From assembly GCF_037975245.1 (NCBI RefSeq), contig NC_092567.1:26520376-26584375 (forward strand): a stretch of 64,000 nt of DNA. Direction: 5' to 3'. The translations under genes and the position numbers were made by a program. The stretch comes from Apostichopus japonicus. Taxonomy: Eukaryota > Echinodermata > Holothuroidea > Aspidochirotida > Stichopodidae. The notes under the pieces were generated by a model. It was not told the DNA's origin and made no database searches. It saw only the letters and a program-made list of their open reading frames with translations. Positions 12,424 to 25,468 of this stretch are shown here, one piece after another; within the stretch, counting starts at the first letter, position 1; each line of letters begins with the position of its first letter.

Positions 12424-13369
12424 ATGACCTCACAAAATAAGGAAAAATAAGGATCCTAAAAGGAAACGCCATACTTGAATAGATTAAGATTAGCGACAAT
12501 ATAATGGTTACAGGGGTGGGGTTTGGGGGTTAGATCTATTCATACATCGTGTGTTCTAACAAAATACGTGCACTCAGTATGCTACCTACAATATACGTGT
12601 ATATTTAGCATATCAACCCTATAAGTCGAGTGATTTGCTCAAGGATTCATCTTCTTATAACTGATGGGTTAAAGAATATCATCATGTATACTATACAAAT
12701 ACTGTTTATACCGAACCATACATTATGTTATATATCTATGTATGGCGCATGATCATGCATACACTATACACCGTAGGTTTAAAGCCTATAGTCTTCTTCG
12801 CTATACGTTCTAATTATTATTACCATTTCTTTTCTTTTTTATTCACACCGCCGATGAAAATTTGGTTGACTTACTATATCAGAATAGAGGTTGAATGTCT
12901 TTAATATGTCAGTGTTCGACAAACCACCCATCAATTATGTATTATAGGGTACGATTAATCCGACCTCCGAACTGAAATGAAATTCACGCCTTCTACATTA
13001 TTTCCGCCAGAGTCTGCTTCGTACTGTCGCAATATGATTACACAGTAGATGTATTTAAAGCTGCACAGCTTATTGGCATATATGACGTCGAAGATTAACA
13101 ATGTAGGCTTATTGAGTTGTATCACAATTTAAACTAATTAAACGTACAGTAAATCGTATGGCTAGATTACATTCAAATAACGCTATATTAACTCGAACAT
13201 GGTGATAAATTTAAGATTCTTTATCTGTCATTCTGTTTTATTATTTACTATTTTGTTAATATATTAAACCTATGGATGCTCAAATTGTTCTTCAACTCGT
13301 GAGGCCAGAATAGTATGGTAGCTCATTGAACCTGAATTGTGAACTATTTAATACGTAATTAAAACTTAC
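12424..13369. other. AT-rich non-coding stretch
   Basis: No gene or RNA seen. Confidence 0.45.
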
Positions 13370-13472
13370 CATCCATATACACACGGTTATGTATGGCCTC
13401 ATAACGGCCTCGGTAGTAAATATGTCGACCGTATAGGCGTAACATATAATGCAGTTGATATGGTGCATTTTA
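13370..13472 (-). CDS. Weak candidate exon, function unknown
   Basis: On the - strand, an acceptor TTATCCTATCACAG precedes a 103-bp segment that ends at ATG|GTAAGT. An ATG four bases in opens a frame of 32 residues reading MHHINCIICYAYTV at the start. The donor is perfect and the acceptor moderate. There is no family match and no partner exon. Confidence 0.15.
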
Positions 13473-14132
13473 CTGTGATAGGATAAACACACTTTGAATG
13501 AAAACTATGTCAATATTTAGGTAAGGGACGTAATGTAGATCAACTAGAAAAGAAAGAATGAGATGATTAAACAAACTTTCATTACTAACTTGTTTATTTT
13601 TAGAATCAGAAATTTTATTTGTTTCAGTAGTTTTTATAAACCTGAAACATCAGAGCAAATTTCCTGTGGTTTACAAAATAAACATCTTATTATGACCATC
13701 TCCAACAGTCAATATCTGGAGTAGTCAATTCTAGTATATTTTTCAAACTCCTGCAGCTTCTTTTATCCTTTGTACTCTTATTTCTGTTTTTCATTATACT
13801 CTTAATACCAATGATTCACAGTTAACTTTTTTTAAAGTTACCAGGATCATCATTCATCAATCATAAAAAGTTAAATAATGGGCATTTAGCTCCAAATAAA
13901 GGAGAAAATACTTGGTTTATAATAACAATTGCATGAAGCGAATATTTAGTAAGAGTAAAATTTAGTCTTACAGAGAGTGATCATTCTGGAAACTTTCATA
14001 GAGTTGAATTATCATTCTTTGAATTACGAGAGTACAATGTACCGAGCAAGATGAATTAAATAAAAGACATAAAACGTATCTTTTAAGTTAAACCGATGAA
14101 TCAGATGTTATACTATTACCACTACTGTTACA

Positions 14133-14160
14133 ACATATCTATCTATATATATATATATAT

Positions 14161-14193
<33 letters not shown>

Positions 14194-14271
14194 GATAAAT
14201 ATATATATATATCTATATCTATAACTATATCTTTATATATATATGTATATATCTATATATATATTGATATA
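14133..14271. repeat. Imperfect (TA)n / (TATC)n tract
   Basis: TATATA runs interrupted by TCTA, TTTA and TGTA. This is an old, degraded microsatellite. Confidence 0.93.
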
Positions 14272-14279
14272 GACTTTGT

Positions 14280-16010
14280 GTGTGTATTTATACATGTTGA
14301 AAATACCTTTAATGTGTTATTTTCCACACGTCCTTAATCCACGTATTCATTCTCGATAACATGGGTTTATGACAACAAATGGAAATAGTCTCCGCAATGT
14401 TTGACGGAGCGTTTCAGGTTTGAATTAAAGGCGGTATTGGCTCATTGTCGATGCTATATGAGCGACACCAGGAAACCCCTCCCTCCCCCCTAGGAAAATA
14501 GGAAAACGTTTAAACCGTGAGTTTTTCCAACCTGCATTTTGTTTTGTCAAATTTATTCCTAGGACATTATATTCAGTTCTAACGAGTAAACCGCTACCAT
14601 AACTAACAAAATGTAACACAAGGTAGTCCATCTCCATAAAAAATAAATACAATTATCACGGTATGTGCCTTCTTGTCAAGTTGGCTTGAAGTGTGTTACG
14701 GAAATTTACGCGATGTTGGTTTTATTCTCCTCTACACGTTGTTTAATAATTATTTACATTTTTCTTTTAACATCAACATACCGTTCATCACGTATGATCG
14801 CATTTCCAGATCAAACGACACCATTTGTTGGCGAATGAAAGATTGCGTTCGTTATAGTAATTGATAGATTCCATTAAGGTTGGTTGAATGACATTCCGAC
14901 AGCTGCATTCAAGTGCCATAGCTTGGCACAGTTGAATGTTTTTTGTTTATTATTGGGAAGTTATAAATATTCATATATATTCCAACATAACTGTTGAATA
15001 TTCAGCTAGTTTGAATTCGTATAGGTGACTTGGGAAATGTACCAACAGTCTTGTCGTATAGTGTACGAGATTCGTCCTTCTGCACAATGTTGTATATGTT
15101 TATCACAGTATATAATAACATCAATGCACTCGAACTATGGAAATTAAATTCAACCATGTACAGAAGCTGCCGTTTCAACCTTTTGAATGAAAGACATTTT
15201 CAACTTGCAAAGCATGTAAGGCAATCGAGGCATAATTATTGTTAAATTTCATTTTAATATTAATTGAAATCTAGATTTGTGTTTAGGCTAGTGCGAAATA
15301 TAAAACATATCTGATAAAGTAATAATGGTTATTATTCGCTCGTAGGATAGATGTAACAAGTTTGCTTGCAGAATATGATAACATTGATAATTTATAACAC
15401 TGCAAATGTATTTCAAGGACTTCACCTTTTATGATAATAAATCTTTCAATTTGGAAATATGGGACATTCGTTGATACATTTATAATGTGTTTATTATATT
15501 TTTCTAAACTGCCAGAGGCTGTGAGTATTGCTTATACCAGTTAAACTCGGTATAAGTAATATCTCTTTTTATTTCAATTTTCTGAGGACATTTTTAGCTA
15601 TCGATCGTGTTGGGCAGCCAACTGATTCTAAAGGAATGTTCGCCTGAGGAAACACACGATTCGAATATAGTTTGAAACTTAAAACTTATTATCAGAATTT
15701 CTTTCCGAGTAAGATAAATATCTTTTTCTCCTTGCTTTATTACGAATACTCTCAGGGAGTAAGTGTTAAAATAATAGTATAGGTTCATTTCATTGCAAAT
15801 AAAAAATATCCCAACTTATTTTGACGATAATGGCTAATGTTTAATCAGACATTCATAAGTGTTCACAATATATCTTTCCCTTGTTTCTAAATTAAATCAA
15901 TTTAATACATATCTTTGAAAAAGGTAAAAGATCTGATCCAATAGGAATATTAAATTTGTCACATGTAGTTTTCTCTTTGTTAAATGGCTAGAGGGTGGTG
16001 GTGCGGGTGG
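14280..16010. other. Gene-poor AT-rich stretch
   Basis: No supported exons. Frames at 14425, 14673, 15030 and 15594 have no fitting splice signals. Confidence 0.45.
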
Positions 16011-16011
16011 A

Positions 16012-16027
16012 AGGGGGGGGGGGGAGG
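16012..16027. repeat. G-run
   Basis: AAGGGGGGGGGGGGAGGGGC-like tract with potential for four-stranded structure. Confidence 0.85.
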
Positions 16028-16320
16028 GGCGGAGGTCGTCCGCAAAGTTTGTTGAAAGTAATCTATGATGTGTAATAATGTTAGCCGACTGATATTAAAA
16101 CGTGATCAAAACTTTACATTATATGCTATTGCCACAAAATGAATTTCTGCTTAGTTTCGGCAAGGAAATTCACTCTGCGGATATTCAGTGTTAATTATGA
16201 ACTGACTCCTTTATTTTATGCCTCGTGAATTGATAAATCATTTATAAACACCGGTTTTGCGCATAATCATAAACATAGCAATGTAAGATTACACTCTTTA
16301 ATGATGTGGCCTAGAGACAT

Positions 16321-16512
16321 CATTCCCTAACCCATTTCATCTCTATCGCGTCCCCTTCCCTATTCCGTCCCTTCCCCCAATTATTCCCCTTCTTTCTTCC
16401 CTCCCTCATAACTCTATTTCTCCCTATCCCCTTTCTCCTTCTCCCCCCTCCTCCCTCCCCACTCCACTTCTCCCTCTCCCCTCCTCTTCCCGGTGCCGCT
16501 TCCCCGTCGGCC
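16321..16512. repeat. Polypyrimidine tract
   Basis: About 190 bp of nearly pure C/T on the + strand (CCTTCCC, CTCCCTCC and TTCTCC words). It is a candidate for triplex formation. The complementary frames are not genes. Confidence 0.85.
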
Positions 16513-18778
16513 CGCCACTCAACACATTCTTTGTTTATTTATTTTTCTACCACCTCTTTCTCCGTTATGCACCACATACTTCAGACAGGGCCGTTTTATA
16601 TCCGTTACAACATAATGAGTTTCTATCTATGCACACATCCTCTATTTTCCTGTCTCTCTTTGTCTCCTCACATCATCTTTCAGAATGCTTCTCTTCTACC
16701 GCCTTTTCTCTATTATATTCACTGCATTCTAATATTTACCTCGGCATTTCCTTACAAAGTATTTGCACATACATAAGGAACGTACGCAACCGTAACGTGA
16801 ATGATAGCACATCTGCACCGGTGAGACGTAGTGTATTCTAATTTAACTATACGCGTCCTGGTTTGAGGAATATATCAGCCTTATACTCCTCCTCCTCCTC
16901 CTCGATATGCATTGACGCCTCGTCACCTCAATCAACTGTTTATTACTTTCAATAACTATCATGGTATTATATATCAAGTAAAGGTTTCCTGTATACCTGA
17001 TTAATTATTCATTAATTTATGCTATTATTCGAAGTAATGTTGACTTTTTCCTGTTTTTGTGTCTCTTATTATATCATACGAATCAGCTCTTTTGGGAATA
17101 AGATTTTGCGAATAAATGAATACGGTATAAGACACAAACATGAATTTAATTGCGATTCCTGTAGAATTTAGCAAAAAAGGTTATGATAACGGCAGAACGT
17201 AAGGTCAGAACAGAATCTTTGTACTAACACAATAGCATGTATATGGTTGGCAATGGAGGTCAAAACGTCTTAACAGTTTGAATAATACAATATTTCTAAC
17301 GTATTTCGAAAGTATATAGTTATATACACCTTTGATTGTGTAATATTCAGAAATACAGCACCTGGTATGCAAAAGTTTGACCTTTATAATGTGTTCAATA
17401 TCGTACTTGAAATGCTACTTTAATGCATGATGACGTCACTGCTCACTTCCGACCTAACTGCTAATGATAATCCATTGCTTCATATATTGTAATAACTCAA
17501 CCAAGCAATGCTATATTAATTCAACCCATAAACGTCGTGTGTGTTTTTCACTTATGTTGCATCTGCGGAGCTGAGCTAATCTGGGCTAAGCAAAGGTTAT
17601 GCACGCCAGACTAATTGTTCCAGGCACATTAATAATGTTGTGCTTTCGATAGTAAAGTCTCATATCTCAAAATTGGTTTAGAGACACAGTATAAGCTGTA
17701 TATATACTGTGCGTTCGTTATTATGTCCAAAACACACATTTCCAAATGTAACATTTGTATAACGATCGTATTATGTCTAGATTCCTTGTCCCCCCGCCCC
17801 CACCCCCCAAATAATATGCATAGGAAATTGTCAACAACAAGCTAGTTGCAAGTAACCTAATTTACTATTAATCCAATATATGTATCTAACGCCCTTATCT
17901 AGAACATGTCCAAAAATAGCCTATATCGTATACCTGTCTTTAGGGACGTATCCTGTTTTCTGCCATTATAGTTTTACCCTCAGTCTTCTAATGCACGTAC
18001 ATAGGTGTTACATATTATCATGAAAATATACTAGCTGACTGTAGGCAAAGATGCTATAGTGTTGATAATAAAATACATTAACAAATAGTAAGTCAGTAGT
18101 AGGGCAAGGCTGCATATCAAATGTTTGTTGTAACTACGTATCTGTTTCCAGGTTTCTGATTTAGTTTTCAAGATATAGTTGATTTTCGAATAATAAAAGT
18201 CTGGAATTCGCCTTTATTTAAGGTTATACATTCAGTGTGACTTGAACATCCCAGTATAATTAAGTATAATTATAAATGTTAATCTTTTGTGTACTGCTTG
18301 ATAAGTTTCCTTAATTTTGTTTCTACAGTTACCGTAAAAGAAAAATTTCATCAGATTAGAGTTAATTAATTAAAAGCTTAGTTCCGTCAATTACTGTTTT
18401 CACAGATACATATTGTAATTCGAAAGTCCGCAAACAATAGCGCGCGAACCAACATTTTCGTTGGCTCGCGTCTTCAAGTAAATCTTTTTAGTGAAAGAGC
18501 AAAAAGTGATTGTATTTATTGGGACGGTGATGATGAAGGAAAGAAAGTCACCCCACCCGATCAAAGCCCGCCCCTTCTGCTACCTTCCCCTCACTTACTC
18601 AAGAGATGTGCCACCAATCACTGTACTTCATGCAGTGATCGAGATGAAAATACCTGATAACGACTGCATTACCGAAAATTGTAAATGGGTGATGTAATCC
18701 CATATTCTGCTTCTAAACTTCTAAACGGTATGTAATTGTTTTTCCTCTTTTATATCATTATTATTTAGTACAAATTTT
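16513..18778. other. Gene-poor stretch
   Basis: Holds a short (CTC)n run near 16885-16902, a C-run near 17790-17808 and a TGACGTCA at 17431-17438. No exon is supported. Confidence 0.45.
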
Positions 18779-18840
18779 CCCGGACCCCTAATAGACCCTG
18801 GATTACGGAACAGTAGCCCCCTGACCAACCACCCCAAATG
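18779..18840 (-). repeat. Dispersed repeat fragment, copy A
   Basis: Read on the - strand it carries GGTCAGGGGGCTACTGTTC followed by a GGGTC...GTCC segment and ACTAAATAATAA. The same block occurs on the + strand at 22112-22175. No coding frame is present. Confidence 0.7.
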
Positions 18841-20893
18841 TAAATGTATGTGACTGCTATATCGAAGCCGTTGTAGGTCATTTATGCAACCTACATCTCC
18901 CACATGCGCCCAGGCCCCGCCTCTTCAACGTCCTTACATTACATTAGTTTCCATCCTTTTGTCCATTTACTCCTGGTTCGAGATATGCAAGGACTACAGA
19001 CAAAAATAAAATGCTCACCTTACATATTTTTCATGTCAAAAATTACCACAGTGAGTCTTTAAATATGAAACTTCTGTCAAATTTAAATGCCATCTGCGAG
19101 ATTGAAATCATTGGCAAAATGTATTCCCCTAGATTCCAACTTTCAGCGATACGATCAATATCATTCGCTCATCTTCAAGATTGCTAGAGTCCACCTATTT
19201 CCCAGGAGTCTGAGTGATGTCAGATTTTACGTGATATCCTCACAACGGCATATTTCCGGCAAAATCAGATTGTTGTCAATTTGAAGCGATCTCGAAGACT
19301 TAATGGAGAATAGATGAACCCATCAGTTGCTTTAGGGACCAACCATTTCTTTAAAAAGTCAACATTACTAACAAGAAGTCAATTTCCCAGAGTCCCTGCG
19401 AGCTGTAGTTTAAACATGGCGTACATCATCTGGATTAAATTTGGCTTAATTTGCCTGTAGGCCAAGAGGTTCATACTATCAATCCTTAGTAAAAGCTCTG
19501 TCTTTCACTTGCCCTACAAAATGAAGGCTCTGGTGTATAATACTTGCAGCCTTAGATGAATCAGTGACTTAAAAGGCACTATGAGAAACGGATAAATTAT
19601 GTAGTTTGGTAAGAATATCCGCTTAAGCCAAGTTCATCCAGGTTTATTGATTCCTTTTGAGATGATGTGATGATCATAGCAATAGATAATGTTTTGTATC
19701 AGAATAAATAATACTCTGAAGGTAAGAGGTATATATCTTGATAAACTACATTAAAATGAATAATTGTTACAACCCTCTTTAATCCAGTCTTTCTTCTTCC
19801 TTGTCACTTGTGGTAATATTTAAAGGAGCGTAGGGCAAGCAGTTGGGGGAAGGGTTGGGAGGGTATGGAAGTGGTCATATGCGCATTTTATAATAATCCA
19901 GCGTAGTTCTCAAAACACCGAATACTTGGAATGATCTCTGCTTGTATTTCTTTTCATGAATATGATTAACATTAATGTCATACTTTGTTTTCTATTTTTT
20001 AACGTTTTATCAGTGTTAACTACTAATTACTATCATTTATTAATTACTATCAGTGTTATTTAACGCTACTGGTATCATTTATTTTCTATCTACTGACCTA
20101 TATAATATAGATATAGGTCAAATGGACAAATAACATCCGTTCATGTCCGTTGCACAAGAACGATTTTGAAGACATCAAGAAAATTGGATTATAGTAGGCT
20201 TTCGCCATGCACTGTATTACCTTATTACACATGTGGGACAAACAATCTGGTTACTGCATCATGCCTTCACCTCTCCCTCTTATTTAACTTCAAGTATGAG
20301 GTGAGTTTCTTGTTCTCATCACAAAGTCACAATATAGTTAGATATTGCATCGTTTGACTATGATAACATGGCAATAGCAATGGTCCTAAATTTGAGACTG
20401 CTAAAACTGCTGAAAGTCTTCAAAGTTACTTTCCCGAATTCTTTCGACCTTCCAAATTACCCTCGGGCATTGATTATTATTTCATTAATTCTTCATATAG
20501 ATATTAACATTACATATATAACATAAAGTGATACACTACTCTCCATTTGCGAATACTAACATAAGTGAATGCTGGGTCGTGACTTAAAAGTCACATAGTT
20601 ACATAGACCTAGCAATGCATATTCTGCAACATCCCCACCATCTCCGTTTCATATTTGCAAAACATTGCAAAATATTCATATTTGCAAAACATTGTTGATC
20701 TCAGAGCCTATAAACAAACGATAAATGTTTAAAAAATATAGAGAAAATCTAAAAATATGAGTAAAAGTACGCTTGCCGACTTCATATCTATAATCAAGAT
20801 TTTCCCGAATACAACGCCAGTTCAAAGTAGACCTACGGAAATTCTTATCACTGTATCCATCTTATTAAAGATAAATTAAGATCAATAAGATAT
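18841..20893. other. Gene-poor stretch
   Basis: No supported gene. Short direct repeats ATATTTGCAAAACATTG occur twice near 20650-20695. Confidence 0.45.
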
Positions 20894-20916
20894 ATTAAGA
20901 TCAAATTGATCTTAAT
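20894..20916. repeat. Perfect 11-bp-arm palindrome
   Basis: ATTAAGATCAA and its exact inverse TTGATCTTAAT are separated by one A. Confidence 0.95.
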
Positions 20917-21009
20917 GCTTAGAAATTAAGAACTAAGAAAAGAAGGAAACATGAAAAGCATAGGCTCAATAATGGCTGTGTTAATGCAAAGATAGGCTAA
21001 TAGCACATC

Positions 21010-21245
21010 CAATGTCGTTTGATAGTCAGCGCTATTAATGATTGAGTGGATAGACGCTGTGGCATGAATGATGCTACAATGAAACCTAGCATCTGGGAGG
21101 TCGTGGGTTCGATTTCATTACCGTGGGTTTTCCCATCCAGGAGAAAGCTGCGGGTTTCCCATCTGAAATGATCCGCAGAATTGTTAAGAGTTGTCAATTG
21201 GCTCACGTCACCCGACGTGAAGTTTAAGACATGCAGTAGATTAGC
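21010..21245 (+). mobile_element. tRNA-derived SINE-like element
   Basis: An RNA polymerase III B-box-like word GGTTCGATTT lies at 21106-21115, preceded by GGGAGGTCGT and an A-box-like TGAGTGGATAGACGC. A SINE-body-like segment follows, with CCCATCCAGGAG and CTGAAATGATCCGC words. The element is GC-richer than its flanks. Family naming would need a repeat library. Confidence 0.6.
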
Positions 21246-22111
21246 GTATTAAAAGAACGTCCTTCCAGACCTATATTATTCGCCACAACAATGGTAACCT
21301 TTTACTTTTCCTCACATGAACTTGCCACTATAAAGGTTAGTATTTACCATTTACAAGATGTAACTGCCTGCACCATTTTATAAACAACACATGGTTACAT
21401 CGTCCGTTTTCACAAAGGAATTGCAACCTTTGCAAGTTAAGCATTGAACAGATTGCAAGACTATAGCACTTATCTTAATTGTTTAGGGCAGAAACATCCT
21501 CTTAGAAAGCCACAGGGCAGTAGATTACCGTCGACAGATAGCATGGGGCACGAACGGTTGCACGGGCGACGTTAGTTCAAACCATATGAAGATATCAAAG
21601 CAGGGTAGGCTACCCAATATTGATATTTCTCATGGAAATATGTACACGACAGTTTTGAAACTACAGCAAATTTTTCCAGGGATGTTTTGCCAAAAGCAGT
21701 TTGGCCCCAGTTGTAATAAAGAAGAAAACAGCACGCAGTGATAGTATGGCTGTTGTTCACTAAGGGATTAAGTTTAGAAACTGAAAATTCCAATATTTAT
21801 CTTGATAATAACATGAAGGTTTGATATAAAAAGCAAATAGAGCAAAGTCCGTCCTCGCGGCAACATTTTCTTGTTTATGTTGGGTTTCTCTGTTTTTGAA
21901 GGAGACGTGAATGACTGGGTACAACTGAATCGATTTCATTACAGTAATAACCATTCTTTATTGGAAAGTTCAATATTTTGTTTTGTCTGTTTAAAGAAAT
22001 ATCACAAAGTAGGAATGTCAGAGTTTGATTTCCCCGCAGTTCACAATTTGTCTTTCTGTTGATTTTCTTGTGATTTCTTTCAAGGCAGGCTCGTTGAGAA
22101 GTGATTACGTG

Positions 22112-22175
22112 GGATGGGGGTGGTCAGGGGGCTACTATTCAGGGCCCGTGGTCCATTTACTAAATAAATAAACAT
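22112..22175 (+). repeat. Dispersed repeat fragment, copy B
   Basis: Shares GGTCAGGGGGCTACTRTTC and the following ACTAAATAA block with 18779-18840, in the opposite orientation. Confidence 0.7.
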
Positions 22176-23400
22176 GTAATCTCATTTCCACAAGGCTTAA
22201 ATAAGGTGCCAGGTGACATCAACTTCCCTGTGGCCAAGCTTAGTCACTGGCCTTTAGCGCAAGTACTTCAAAGGCTACACTGTCAAAGTGTATCAAGTAA
22301 TGGAGCAACATTATAGCTCATAAATACTACAATTTCTAGAGTTAATTTTCTTTGGTTTAAACTCATTTTGAAAAATTATTGCATATGCCTTCTATGTATG
22401 ATTTCACGACCGTTAAACAAGTCCTGATTTTGTCATGTAAGAATTTCGGTGTGAACAGTAAATATTTGCAATGATTCCACATGGCAGCCATATGCAGCCA
22501 TTTTGTAAATCGTTACTACGGCCGTATGTGATTGCCTTGAGATTATTAACGAATATAACGAAAACACTTGTCATTCACCCCAAAATATATGCCGGACTGC
22601 TATTACACATCATTGATATAACATGTTATAGCCATGTCTACTGTTCTTGCTTGCCTATTTCCCATAATCAGGAATCTTCTATTCTATGAAGCTTCTTTCG
22701 GCTCCATTTAACTTTTTCTGTAATTTGCTTTAGCCTCAGCGAAGTCAAATATTACTTCCCGAAGACAACCTTTTCTGGTTTGCTTCCCAATTTCTAGAGC
22801 CTATACGCCGATAATCAAACAATATTCTACAACAAGTTTAAAAAGAATAGCCTTAAAATTCGTCTCTCGCACCGTTTCACAACGTAGAAATTTGGTTTGA
22901 TAAGCGTAACTTAATGGCCTAAATTGACACTAAATCTGTTATACCGCGGATTTACTCCGCCTCAGCTTGTACGAAAGAATGTCGTAAAATCGATTCCGTT
23001 GGCTTTTAACGGCGAAAGTCAAATCGTTCAATCGATGTAAAGCATATTAACCGGAAGAGGGAAGGAAAATGTAGTATATTAAACAAAAACTGATCCGGTA
23101 ACTTGGGGAACAATCTTAGCAAAGGTGCAAATGTTTGCTTGTAACAGTCCGATAAAGATTTTAACTTCACAACAACATGAGTGGAAAATTCTCTTGTAAA
23201 TGAATAAGCTGAAATTAAATGATCAGTACTATATTTGATCTCACCATTCATTTAAGAAGGGGGTTATTAAGATCCCAAATAGATATATGCCTTCATGGCC
23301 CCCTTTTAAAAAATTTAAAGGGGGAGAATTCATTGTGCATTCTTGAATAAGCCTATAGCGTTGCTTTGTTTGATTTGAAACCACATGTAAGCGTATTGTA
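22176..23400. other. Gene-poor stretch
   Basis: No supported exon. Frames at 22471 + and 23006 - lack splice or start context. Confidence 0.4.
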
Positions 23401-23407
23401 GTCATTT

Positions 23408-23458
23408 ACCCCTCCCCCTCCCTCTCCACCTCCCCCTCCCTCTCCACCTCCCCCTCCC
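23408..23458. repeat. 18-bp pyrimidine tandem repeat
   Basis: Nearly three copies of CCTCCCCCTCCCTCTCCA. Confidence 0.88.
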
Positions 23459-23539
23459 ATAACATCTCAATTTTGTTTCTCATAAAAAGGGTCTTCATAC
23501 CCTATATTTCAGTCCTGGAGCAAATATACTTTCGAAAAG

Positions 23540-23805
23540 TTTGCTAAACTGAGGGCCGCTGAGGGATCGAACACTGGACTTTAAAAGTCAACACATAAAA
23601 GATAAGCTTAATAAGTATGATTCGTATATTAATCAGCGATTCGAATCCTGGCAGTGACCACGGATGGGCATGGTGCTCCGACGGAAACTTTTGTGTAAAT
23701 GATATCCAACTCAGAGGTGGCCTCGCAAGGAAATGACTTTTTAAATTGAACAGATTCCAAATTTGAGTTAAAATATTGAATTGGAAGCCATCCGACGTGT
23801 AAGTT
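23540..23805 (+). mobile_element. tRNA-SINE-like or LINE-tail-like fragment
   Basis: Holds a B-box-like GCGATTCGAATCC at 23636-23648, followed by GC-richer sequence with GGATGGGCATGGTGCTCC and GATATCCAACTCAGAGG words, which read as an interspersed repeat body. The start and end are not clear. Confidence 0.45.
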
Positions 23806-24162
23806 GTAATCCATAAGCACTTGCGGGTTTCTCCCTACACACTGTGGCCTCCTTAAGCGTGTTCAAAATATCTGCTGATTATTTAACTTTGACTCAGACT
23901 ATTTATATTCTCCTGAATGGATCTTCAAAGTCGATACGGAGCTAGTTTAACGGGATCTTATATTCGTTTGATGCGGATGCCTACTGTGTTTAGTGTAGAT
24001 AGGAGAATATGACAAAAACAACACCCATTCTTGTTAGTCATAGCCGGTAACAAGTTGCTAATGGATATTTCCTAATTTTCCAAATCATATATATTAACAA
24101 AATAATGTATTTTTCTTGATATTATACGAAACGCACAAAGCAAATAATATCATGCGTGCATA

Positions 24163-24356
24163 CTAAAGGGATTTGTTATCCTGTCCTGTTTTCTTCATTA
24201 GTTCCGCCAGAGTATCGTTATGTGTTCCTCTGTCTGTGAACTGCTGTGGGGTATGCCAGCCAAATAGAGCGTTATGATTATTGTGCACCCTACATTTTGC
24301 GTTTCCATGGAAATTGTTGATTTTCCTCCAGGTATTTACTTCAAATTTACTTTTAT
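24163..24356 (-). CDS. Candidate terminal coding exon, function unknown
   Basis: On the - strand, a strong acceptor (TTTTTACCCCTTTTATAG then CTCTTTAG) opens a 194-bp exon. Its first two bases complete a split codon, followed by 63 residues and a TAG stop. The peptide is hydrophilic and protein-like: KSKFEVNTWRK near its start, FGWHTPQQFTDRG at about residues 31-43, and a basic tail ending KKTGQDNKSL. Use of all residue classes, with aromatic and His-rich turns, is unlike the chance frames around it. I do not recognise the family. An upstream exon must end with one base of a codon. The distant initial exon at 45320 is on the same strand, but its phase does not join directly, so at least one intermediate exon would be needed. 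Confidence 0.33.
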
Positions 24357-24471
24357 CTAAAGAGCTATAAAAGGGGTAAAAACTCAACGTGCTTTAACAT
24401 TAAGTGGTATAGATTGTTAACAAGATGGCCGATTTGTTATCTCATAAACTGATGCACGGGAAATGAATGTT

Positions 24472-24536
24472 GTTATTATTATTATTGTTGTTGTTAATAT
24501 TATGATTATTATTATTATTATTATTATCATTATTCA
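24472..24536. repeat. (ATT)n / (GTT)n microsatellite
   Basis: Interrupted TTA/ATT trinucleotides with a GTTGTTGTT centre. Confidence 0.93.
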
Positions 24537-24780
24537 TGTACAATATTTATTTTGAAACCTGCATTCGTACAACCTTACACCCCTGTAAGACTTTGAACAC
24601 CTATATGCTATACATTACATGTAACATTTTCCCTTTGATTGGAAATACCAAACGTCAGTTGCCTATACCTTAAGGAAAGTAAGGGTGAAATCATAATCGT
24701 AGCGGTGACTTTTATAACACAATTTTTTTCTTTCCCATCTGAAAATTAAATTTATTTCGGTATTCTGTCTTTGTCATTAG

Positions 24781-24882
24781 GTTAGGAAGACGCGTCTGGT
24801 TATTTTCAGTGAACTGTTGAAGCGGTCAGATAGTTTGGCGCCCAAAGTCGTCTGCGTTGTGTCGACCAGTGATACAGTTTAA
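24781..24882 (+). CDS. Candidate terminal exon, function unknown
   Basis: The acceptor TTCTGTCTTTGTCATTAG is followed by 33 open codons (VRKTRLVIFSELLKRS at the start) and TAA. The segment is CpG- and GC-richer than its flanks. However, the - strand is also open here in part, and the segment overlaps a hairpin (CCAGTGATAC at about 24866 and its inverse at about 24902). It may therefore be a decayed repeat rather than an exon. Confidence 0.18.
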   Translation, partial: VRKTRLVIFSELLKRSDSLAPKVVCVVSTSDTV

Positions 24883-25439
24883 TCTGTCATCCCTTAACTT
24901 CGTATCACTGGTTTTGTCTAAAACGTACATCCCCCAAGGCTCTCAGGCGGCTTTATATAACTGACATTTTATCTTTTGCATTTTTTTTGTATCTAAGAAT
25001 TAATTTCTACGGTTTTACACCTCTTGGCTATTGACAAAACATTTTCCTCTATCTGAGTGATGTCCAAACGACTAAAGTATGGAACGAGTTTGACAAACCG
25101 TGATTAAAATAACACATCAGTCTTGGCAATGTCCTACCTTGAAAGTAAAATGCTTTCTCCCAGGATTATCTCGGATTGATAGGCAACTTCTCAAGGTCTT
25201 CTCTCATTCATCGGTATCTTAAACTGCTAAATATGCTAGATGTTAGATCTAAGTATAGCATTGACCATTGACGTGCGCAGGATTTCAGGCTATAGGAAGG
25301 GGAAACTCAATTTCTACCGACTGATTTATAGAAGAAGGGGTATGAACCTTCAAGGAAGGGCCAGAGGCGAATCAATGATTTATTAATAGGGGTTGCAGCT
25401 CCTTGGGTTGGGGAAGCCGTCTTCCGTGTATGGGGTGTG

Positions 25440-25468
25440 GCGGGGGGGGGGGTGGGGGGGGAGGGGGT
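25440..25468. repeat. G-rich tract
   Basis: Runs of 9-10, 7 and 5 G separated by T or A. A four-stranded structure is possible. Confidence 0.85.

Noticed and set aside
21100-21120. Functional tRNA gene
   Set aside because: Only the B-box-like word and a rough A-box are present. No cloverleaf arms pair, so a SINE relic fits better.
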